Below are positions 57,999-64,000 of a stretch of 64,000 nucleotides of DNA, piece after piece. This DNA is from Actinospica robiniae DSM 44927. GTDB lineage: Bacteria; Actinomycetota; Actinomycetes; Streptomycetales; Catenulisporaceae. Each line of letters starts with the position of its first letter. Within the stretch, counting starts at the first letter, position 1. The notes below the pieces were generated by a model that was not told the DNA's origin, searched no databases, and saw only the letters and a list, made by a program, of their open reading frames with translations. Location: NCBI RefSeq assembly GCF_000504285.1, contig NZ_KI632511.1, positions 1,237,372 through 1,301,371 on the forward strand, in the 5' to 3' direction. The translations under genes were made by a program, and so were the position numbers.

Positions 57999-60900
57999 AT
58001 GACCCACACCCACTGGGCGCGGCGAAAGGCGGCGCTTTGCGCCGCCGCGCTGCTGGCGTCCACCCTCACCTCGGCGGTCGCCGCCCCACCGGTCGCGTCC
58101 GCGGCCGCGGGCAGCGCGGTGCCCGTCTACCTCGACACGCACTATTCCTTCGCCGAACGCGCCGCTGACCTGGTCTCGCGGATGACGCTGACCGAGAAGG
58201 TGCAGCAGTTGCACACCAGCAGCGCTCCCGCGATCCCGCGCCTGGGCGTGCAGGAGTACACGTATTGGAGCGAGGGCCAGCACGGCATCAACACACTTGG
58301 CGCCGACTCGAACAACGGCGGCGTGACCGGCGGCGTGCACGCCACCAGCTTCCCGACGAATCTCGCCTCGACGATGACCTGGGACCCCGCGCTGATCTAC
58401 CAGGAGACCACGGCCATCTCCGACGAGATCCGCGGCGAATTGGACAAGTCCCTGTGGGGCACCGGCCAGAACAACATCGGCCCGTCCGCAAGCGACTACG
58501 GCTCCCTGACCTACTGGGCGCCGAACGTCAACCTCGACCGCGACCCGCGCTGGGGCCGCGCCGACGAGGCTTTCGGCGAAGACCCCCACCTCGTCAGCCA
58601 GATGGCCGGCGCGTTCATCGACGGATACCAGGGCCAGACCCTGGCCGGCACGCAGACGACGCCGTACCTGAAGGTGGCGGCGACCGCGAAGCACTTCGCG
58701 CTCAACAACAACGAGAACAACCGGCACGCCGACTCCTCCGACGCCAGCGACACCGACATCCGCGACTACTACACCGCCCAGTTCCGTAGCCTGGTGGAGG
58801 ACTCGCACGTCGCCGGCCTGATGACGTCTTACAACGCCATCAACGGCACCCCGTCGCCTGCCGACACCTACACCACCGACGCGTTGGCGCAGCGCACTTG
58901 GGGATTCGACGGCTACATCACCTCCGACTGCGGTGCCGTCGGCGACATCAGCGCCCCGACCAGCCACGACTGGGCACCCTCCGGCTGGACCAACTCGGTC
59001 GTGAACGGCACCGCGACCTGGACGAACAACGCGACCGGCGCGCAGATTCCGGCCGACGCGGGCGGACAGGCGTATGCGCTGCGCGCGGGGACCGACGTCA
59101 ACTGCACCGGTGGCGACGCCACGGTCGGCAACATCGAGGCCGCGATCAAGGCCGGGATCCTCAGCGTGGGCGTCATCGACCATGCTCTGGTCCAGTTGTT
59201 CACCGTGCGCATGGAGACGGGCGAGTTCGACCCGCCGAGCAAGGTTGCTTACACCCGGATCACCAAGGCGCAGATCGAGAGCCCGGCCCACCAGGCGCTG
59301 GCCGAGAAGGTCGCCGCCAACTCCCTCGTGCTACTCGAGAACGACCCGCTGCCCGGCACCTCCGCGACCCTGCTGCCCGCGAACGCGGCCGCGCTGAAGA
59401 ACGTCGTCATCGTCGGGGACCTTGCCGACGCGGTCACCCTCGGCGGCTACTCCGGTGACCCGAGCCTGCAGGTGAACGCCGTGCAGGGCATCACCGCCGC
59501 CATCAAGGCCGCCAACCCGGACGCGACCGTCACCTTCGACGCCTGCTCCACCTCCACCACCGCCACCACCCCGGCCGCCTGCTCCGCTCAGACCCTGGCC
59601 GCGATCAAGACCGCGGACCTGGTCGTGGTGTTCGCCGGCACCGACGCGAACACCGCCGGAGAGGGAAACGACCGCATGAGCCTCGCCATGCCCGGCAACT
59701 ACGATTCCCTGATCAGCCAGGTCGCCGCCGTCGGCAATCCGCGCACGGTACTGTCGCTGCAGACCGACGGTCCGGTGGATATCGAAAACGTCAAGAACGA
59801 CTTCCCCGCCATCGTCTACAGCGCTTACAACGGCGAGAGCCAGGGGGCCGCGCTGGCCGACGTCCTGTTCGGTAGGCAGAACCCGAGCGGGCACCTCGAC
59901 TTCACCTGGTACAAGGACGACTCGCAACTCCCGTCGATCCACAATTACGGCCTGAGCCCCGCGGACACCGGCGGTCTGGGCCGCACCTACCAGTACTTCA
60001 CCGGCACCCCGAGCTACCCGTTCGGTTACGGCCTGAGTTACACCGGCTTCTCCTACTCCAAAGTCCACGCCTCACGGGGCGCCGATGCCAACGGCAAGGC
60101 CGTAGTGCAGTTCGACGTGACCAACACCGGCGCCACCCCCGGCGCGACCGTCGCGCAACTCTACGTCGCCGCTCCGGCCGTGTCCGGCGTACAGGTGCCG
60201 GCCAAGCAGCTCGAGGGCTTCGTCAAGACCAGGGTGCTCAAGCCCGGTCAGACCCAACACCTGTCCATCACCGTGAACGTCTCCGACCTCGCCGGGTGGG
60301 ACGAACAGCACCAGAAGAACGTCGTAGACGACGGCACCTACACCCTGGACTTGGCCACCGACGCCACCGACACCGTGGCCTCATCGCCGCTTCGGGTCAC
60401 CGGCGCGATCACCCCGCGCGTCCAGTACGTGACTGTGCAGCCCGACCAGGTCGTCTTCGCCCCCGGCGACCGGCTCGATCTGACCGGTCAGAATCCGTGG
60501 ATCGCCGACGACACCGCGCAGGCCGCGCAACACCAGAGCGCTGACGGCATCGTCGAGGCCGTCGACAACGACGAGTCCTTCGCTAACCTCGCCGCCGAGC
60601 ACGTCAGCTACAGCAGCGACAATCCCGCGGTGGCGACGGTCAGCCGCGACGGCATCGTCACCACGCGCGGCGTCGGAGCCGCGACGATCAGCGTGACCAT
60701 AGACGGCGTCACCGGCTCCACACCGATCATCGTGACCGAGCCGCTCTCGATGACCGCCCCGTCCGTTGCCGTTCCCGGCGCCGACTTCTCCGTGACCGCC
60801 ACAACGGCGAACCCGAGCGGCGGCGAAACCCTGCGGCAAGCCGGCTTCAGCCTCACCGCTCCGGACGGATGGACCGTCACCCCGAGCACACCCGCCGACT

Positions 60901-61634
60901 TCCCGACCGTCTCCCCCGGCCGGACCATCACCACCACGTGGACGGTTTCCGTTCCCGCAGGAGCCACACCCACGCAGAGCGCCCCTGCTTTGACGGCACA
61001 GCTCAACTTCACCGACAGCGCCGGCAAGCACAGTGAGAGTAGCGGCACGACGCTCTCGATCCCCTACTCGTCGATCACCGCGGCCTACAACAACCCCGGG
61101 GTCAGCGACGACTCGGACACGGCCGCAGGCAACCTGGACGGCGGCAACGCCAGCTTCTCCGCCCAAACGCTCGCGGCCGCGGATCCGAGCCTCACTCCCG
61201 GGGCCACCTTCACCCATGACGGGCTCACCTTCACCTGGCCCGCCGCCGCCGCAGGTACGCAGGACAACATCGTCGCGACCGGCCAGACCATCCCCGTCTC
61301 CGGCACCGGATCGACCCTGGGCATCATCGGCACGGCCGACTACGGCGCCGCGTCCGGCACCGCGGTCATCACATACTCCGACGGCACCACCCAACCATTC
61401 AGCCTCGCCTTCAACGACTGGTGGACCAACGCCGCCGCGCCGGGTGGCGACGTGCTGACCACCCTGCCCTATCTCGACAACGCGAACGGAGCGCAGCACA
61501 ACCAGGTCAGTCTCTACGCGGCCACGGTCGCGCTGACTCCCGGCAAGACCATCGAGTTCCTGACCCTTCCCGATGTCGGGGCCGCTCTGATCAACCAGAC
61601 CGCGATGCACATCTTCGCCGTGTCCGTCGGCTGA
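57999..61634 (+). CDS. Secreted multidomain GH3 glycosidase (beta-xylosidase/glucosidase type)
   Basis: 1211 residues, longer than the usual 700-900. Signal peptide 1-36; GH3 barrel about 45-410 with RDPRWGRADEAFGEDPHL, KVAATAKHFALNNNENNRH and the nucleophile Asp in FDGYITSDCGAV (310); GH3 alpha/beta sandwich about 430-680 (VVVFAGTDANTAGEGNDRMSLAMPGNY, PSYPFGYGLSYTGF); a fibronectin-like domain to about 800. Then come an Ig-like Big_2 repeat (ADGIVEAVDNDESF to GVTGSTPIIV), a NEW3-type domain and a C-terminal beta domain (about 1030-1211). Such proteins cleave beta-xylosides, beta-glucosides or arabinosides. CGGAG precedes the ATG. Confidence 0.92.
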   Translation: MTHTHWARRKAALCAAALLASTLTSAVAAPPVASAAAGSAVPVYLDTHYSFAERAADLVSRMTLTEKVQQLHTSSAPAIPRLGVQEYTYWSEGQHGINTLGADSNNGGVTGGVHATSFPTNLASTMTWDPALIYQETTAISDEIRGELDKSLWGTGQNNIGPSASDYGSLTYWAPNVNLDRDPRWGRADEAFGEDPHLVSQMAGAFIDGYQGQTLAGTQTTPYLKVAATAKHFALNNNENNRHADSSDASDTDIRDYYTAQFRSLVEDSHVAGLMTSYNAINGTPSPADTYTTDALAQRTWGFDGYITSDCGAVGDISAPTSHDWAPSGWTNSVVNGTATWTNNATGAQIPADAGGQAYALRAGTDVNCTGGDATVGNIEAAIKAGILSVGVIDHALVQLFTVRMETGEFDPPSKVAYTRITKAQIESPAHQALAEKVAANSLVLLENDPLPGTSATLLPANAAALKNVVIVGDLADAVTLGGYSGDPSLQVNAVQGITAAIKAANPDATVTFDACSTSTTATTPAACSAQTLAAIKTADLVVVFAGTDANTAGEGNDRMSLAMPGNYDSLISQVAAVGNPRTVLSLQTDGPVDIENVKNDFPAIVYSAYNGESQGAALADVLFGRQNPSGHLDFTWYKDDSQLPSIHNYGLSPADTGGLGRTYQYFTGTPSYPFGYGLSYTGFSYSKVHASRGADANGKAVVQFDVTNTGATPGATVAQLYVAAPAVSGVQVPAKQLEGFVKTRVLKPGQTQHLSITVNVSDLAGWDEQHQKNVVDDGTYTLDLATDATDTVASSPLRVTGAITPRVQYVTVQPDQVVFAPGDRLDLTGQNPWIADDTAQAAQHQSADGIVEAVDNDESFANLAAEHVSYSSDNPAVATVSRDGIVTTRGVGAATISVTIDGVTGSTPIIVTEPLSMTAPSVAVPGADFSVTATTANPSGGETLRQAGFSLTAPDGWTVTPSTPADFPTVSPGRTITTTWTVSVPAGATPTQSAPALTAQLNFTDSAGKHSESSGTTLSIPYSSITAAYNNPGVSDDSDTAAGNLDGGNASFSAQTLAAADPSLTPGATFTHDGLTFTWPAAAAGTQDNIVATGQTIPVSGTGSTLGIIGTADYGAASGTAVITYSDGTTQPFSLAFNDWWTNAAAPGGDVLTTLPYLDNANGAQHNQVSLYAATVALTPGKTIEFLTLPDVGAALINQTAMHIFAVSVG

Positions 61635-61935
61635 CGACGGCAAAGGGCCGTGGCGGGCCGGGCAGAGCATGCGTCCGGCCCGCCACGTCCGGCCCCGAAC
61701 AGGTGGGGGCGGGCGAGCCGAGAGGCACCCGCGTTCATCCGTGTGACGGCCAAAGGAGGATGATCACGCCCTGCTTGCACCGGCAGCCGGGGTTGTTCGA
61801 TCGGCCTCGAACAGACTTACCGGAACCCGGACGCCGACGGCCGCGACCCAGACCCACTCGTTCCGGCGCCGCGCGCACCTGCGAACGGACGGTCCCGATC
61901 TACCAGCGCAGCGTGCGCCTTTGCTCGAATGCGGT
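61635..61935. other. Intergenic region between convergent GH3 and GH36 genes
   Basis: 301 bases. It holds the terminator at 61649; nothing else recognised. Confidence 0.5.
61649..61687 (+). terminator. Terminator of the GH3 gene
   Basis: Perfect 13-bp arms CGTGGCGGGCCGG and CCGGCCCGCCACG with a 13-base loop, 15 bases after the stop. Confidence 0.85.
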
Positions 61936-64000
61936 TCATGGCGATGGGTTCACGCCGATCGGTGCGAACTGTTCCTCCTCGTCGGGTCCGAGCCGCCGCA
62001 GGTGGATCATGGTGCTCGCCTGGTCGCCCGTCGGCAGGTCGAGGGGCAGCCCCCGAGCCAGCAGTACGGCTCCGTGGTGCACACGACCGGAGTCGGCCTC
62101 TCGATAGCGGGCCCGTGGATCGAGGGCGCGCAGCGGCAGGGCCGGGTCCGCCCGGCCGAAGCGGCGGGATCTCAGGAAGGCGAGCACGACGATCTCGGAT
62201 TCATCGGACGCGACGTATTGGACGGCGGTCAGCGCGTCGCGGCCCGGCGTCCCGAGCCGGTACTGTGTCCCGTGCTGAATCAGTGGCCTGAGTACCTTGT
62301 AGCGTGCGATCAGTGTTCCGAGGCGCGAGAGCTCAGCCTCGTCGCACGCGGCGAGGTCGAGGCCGACGCCGAGTACGCCGGCCGCGGCGACGTGGAACCG
62401 CTGATCGAGCGGGCTCTCCCGTCCGGTCCACGGGTTCGGTGATGCCGTGATCCACGCGCCCATGGTCTGCGCGGGGTAGACCTGCGTGTATCCGTGCTGT
62501 ATCTCCAAGCGGTCGACGGCGTCGGTGTTGTCCGAGGGCCAGACTTGATCGGTGCGCACGAGCATCCCCAGGTCCACGCGTCCGCCGCCGCTCGAACAGT
62601 TCTCGATACGCAGTGCGCGATGGTCGGCGCGCAGCCGGTCGAGGATCGTGTAGAGGTTCTCGACATACGCGGACCACAGACGGTCGTCCGCACGCTCGTC
62701 GAGCGGGCCGACTTCGGTCAGCGGCCGGTTCATGTCCCACTTGAGGAAGTCGATCTCGTTGTCGCGCAGCAGGCGGTCGATCGTCGCGTGCACCCATGCG
62801 GCTACGGCGGGACGGGCGAGGTTGAGCACGTGCTGTCCGCGTATTCGGGTGCGGTGGCGGTGCGGGCGATGGATGATCCAGTCCGGGTGCGCCCGGTAGA
62901 GGTCGCTGTCCGGGTTGGCCATCTCCGGCTCGACCCAGAGCCCGAACTTCATGCCGAGGCCGTGCACGTGCTTGATCAGAGGCCTGAGTCCATCGGGGAA
63001 ACGTTCGGGATTCGGCGCCCAGTCTCCGAGTCCCGCAGTGTCATCGACGCGCCGGCCGAACCAGCCGTCGTCCATGACGAACAGCTCCACGCCGATCTGG
63101 GCAGCCCGGTCGGCGAGTGCCATCTGCGCATTGAGGCTGACCTCGAACCCCGTCGCCTCCCACGAGTTGTAGAGCACCGGGCGCAGCTCCAGCGGGTGCT
63201 TCAGAACATGTGCACGGACGTACTCGTGCCAGGCGCGGCTCGCGCCGCCGAAGCCGCCTTCGGTGTACATGCCGACGCTGACCGGCGTCGACAGCTCCTC
63301 GCCTGGTTCGAGCAGGCGGGATTCAGCACCGTGGCCCGACCCGAGGGAGAGCGACACCCGATCGCTCGGCATTCGCTGGGCAAGGATCTGCCAGTTTCCA
63401 CTCCAGGCGAGCGCGGTGCCGTAAACCGCACCCTGGTCCTCGCTCGCAGTACCGTCGTCGATCATCGCCCACGGGTTCGCGTGGTGGCTCGTCACGCCGC
63501 GCCTGCTGCCGAGGGCGGTCTCACCGTGGGCGAGTGGCGCGCGCTGCAGTCGGCCCTCGCCGTTCCACTGGCCGTAGGCATGGCTGAGCCGGTAGTCCGG
63601 AAGTTCGGGCAGGACCCAGGTGGCGGAGTCGGCCCGGACGACCTCGATTGGCGTCTCGGAACCGGTGTGACGCACGGTCAGGTGACGTTCGATGGCCGGA
63701 CTTCCGGCGCGCACGCGGTATATGGCTTCGACGGTGAGCGGGAAGAAGGAGTCCTCGAAGCTCAGGACGAGTTCGTCGTCGGTGAGGCGGTGGCGGGTGT
63801 ACCGCAGATCGAGATCGCGCGCGCCGTCGGCGAAACGGACCTGGAGACCGGCATGGCCGTAGCGCGCTTGCCCGGCCGGGCTCAGATCCAGTACGCCGTC
63901 GCTCGGAACCTCGCAACTGCGGGAACGCGCAGGGGGATACTCGAGCAGTGAGACGGCCTGTTCGACGGTCAGTGCGCGCCCCCAGTGCAGGCTGTAGAGG
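61936..64000 (-). CDS. GH36 alpha-galactosidase (5' end beyond the right edge)
   Basis: About 688 C-terminal residues are visible; the open frame continues to the window edge with YSLHWGRALTVEQAVSLLEYPPARS, so only the first few dozen residues are missing. GH36 marks are LYNSWEATGFEVSLNAQMALADRAAQIGVELFVMDDGWFG, KFGLWVEPEMANPDSDLYRAHPDW, the nucleophile Asp in IDFLKWDMNRPL and the acid/base Asp in VWPSDNTDAVDRL, plus ENCSSGGGRVDLGML. No signal peptide can be judged. It removes alpha-galactose from oligosaccharides such as those from galactomannan or arabinogalactan. Confidence 0.96.
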   Translation of the reverse strand, partial: LYSLHWGRALTVEQAVSLLEYPPARSRSCEVPSDGVLDLSPAGQARYGHAGLQVRFADGARDLDLRYTRHRLTDDELVLSFEDSFFPLTVEAIYRVRAGSPAIERHLTVRHTGSETPIEVVRADSATWVLPELPDYRLSHAYGQWNGEGRLQRAPLAHGETALGSRRGVTSHHANPWAMIDDGTASEDQGAVYGTALAWSGNWQILAQRMPSDRVSLSLGSGHGAESRLLEPGEELSTPVSVGMYTEGGFGGASRAWHEYVRAHVLKHPLELRPVLYNSWEATGFEVSLNAQMALADRAAQIGVELFVMDDGWFGRRVDDTAGLGDWAPNPERFPDGLRPLIKHVHGLGMKFGLWVEPEMANPDSDLYRAHPDWIIHRPHRHRTRIRGQHVLNLARPAVAAWVHATIDRLLRDNEIDFLKWDMNRPLTEVGPLDERADDRLWSAYVENLYTILDRLRADHRALRIENCSSGGGRVDLGMLVRTDQVWPSDNTDAVDRLEIQHGYTQVYPAQTMGAWITASPNPWTGRESPLDQRFHVAAAGVLGVGLDLAACDEAELSRLGTLIARYKVLRPLIQHGTQYRLGTPGRDALTAVQYVASDESEIVVLAFLRSRRFGRADPALPLRALDPRARYREADSGRVHHGAVLLARGLPLDLPTGDQASTMIHLRRLGPDEEEQFAPIGVNPSP

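Noticed and set aside
56532-59291. A 919-codon open frame on the minus strand
   Set aside because: It lies opposite the GH93 and GH3 genes, has no domain character and reflects high GC at third positions.

Overview
The window is high-GC DNA with GTG and TTG starts, (S)RICIN/CBM2-tagged secreted enzymes, LCP-type wall genes and a B12 riboswitch in front of a class I ribonucleotide reductase. This points to a soil actinomycete of the Streptomyces/Catenulispora/Actinospica type. The species cannot be fixed from the sequence alone.

Layout. 1-7500 is housekeeping: the 5' part of nrdA with its cobalamin riboswitch, a DJ-1/PfpI protein, an LCP wall-polymer ligase, argG, a luciferase-like monooxygenase and tRNA-Val(CAC). 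7500-9700 is a graveyard of transposase fragments (ISAs1 and IS3 types) beside the tRNA. From 9750 to the right edge lies a large secreted plant-polysaccharide degradation island. It holds a GH95-like enzyme, GH51, GH59, a beta-helix glycosidase, three intact GH54-type arabinofuranosidases, a clan-A glycosidase, two GH10 xylanases, a GH63-like enzyme, GH62, an SGNH esterase, a GH11 xylanase, a GH93 exo-arabinanase, a GH3 and a GH36. Nine of the secreted enzymes carry a ricin-type (CBM13) trefoil and two carry CBM2. Together they would strip arabinose, galactose and acetate side chains from arabinoxylan, arabinan and arabinogalactan and cut the backbones.

Uptake and intracellular use. One sugar ABC operon (binding protein, two permeases, GH63-like) has no ATPase gene here. 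Another binding protein (44887) has no permeases. A five-gene operon (40896-46191) combines two Gfo/Idh/MocA dehydrogenases, an AP-endonuclease-2-type isomerase and a ThuA protein, a set reminiscent of 3-keto-glycoside (oxidative) deglycosylation. A GntR-controlled MDR/SDR pair may handle released polyols or acids.

Regulation. Three LacI-family genes and one GntR gene are interleaved with the enzymes. Three separate operator words recur upstream of the enzyme genes. TTGCGCAA occurs six times, always as a pair in a promoter region (lacI/thuA-GH51, the keto-sugar operon, GH93). CGAAYCGRTTCG lies around the ABC operon, its LacI gene and several arabinofuranosidases. GAAANTTTC lies at the GH10-CBM2, GH11 and GH54/beta-helix promoters. 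Several collapsed copies (GH62, GH54, a CBM-like domain, a ricin repeat) and near-identical ricin modules in inverted orientation show active module shuffling in the island.
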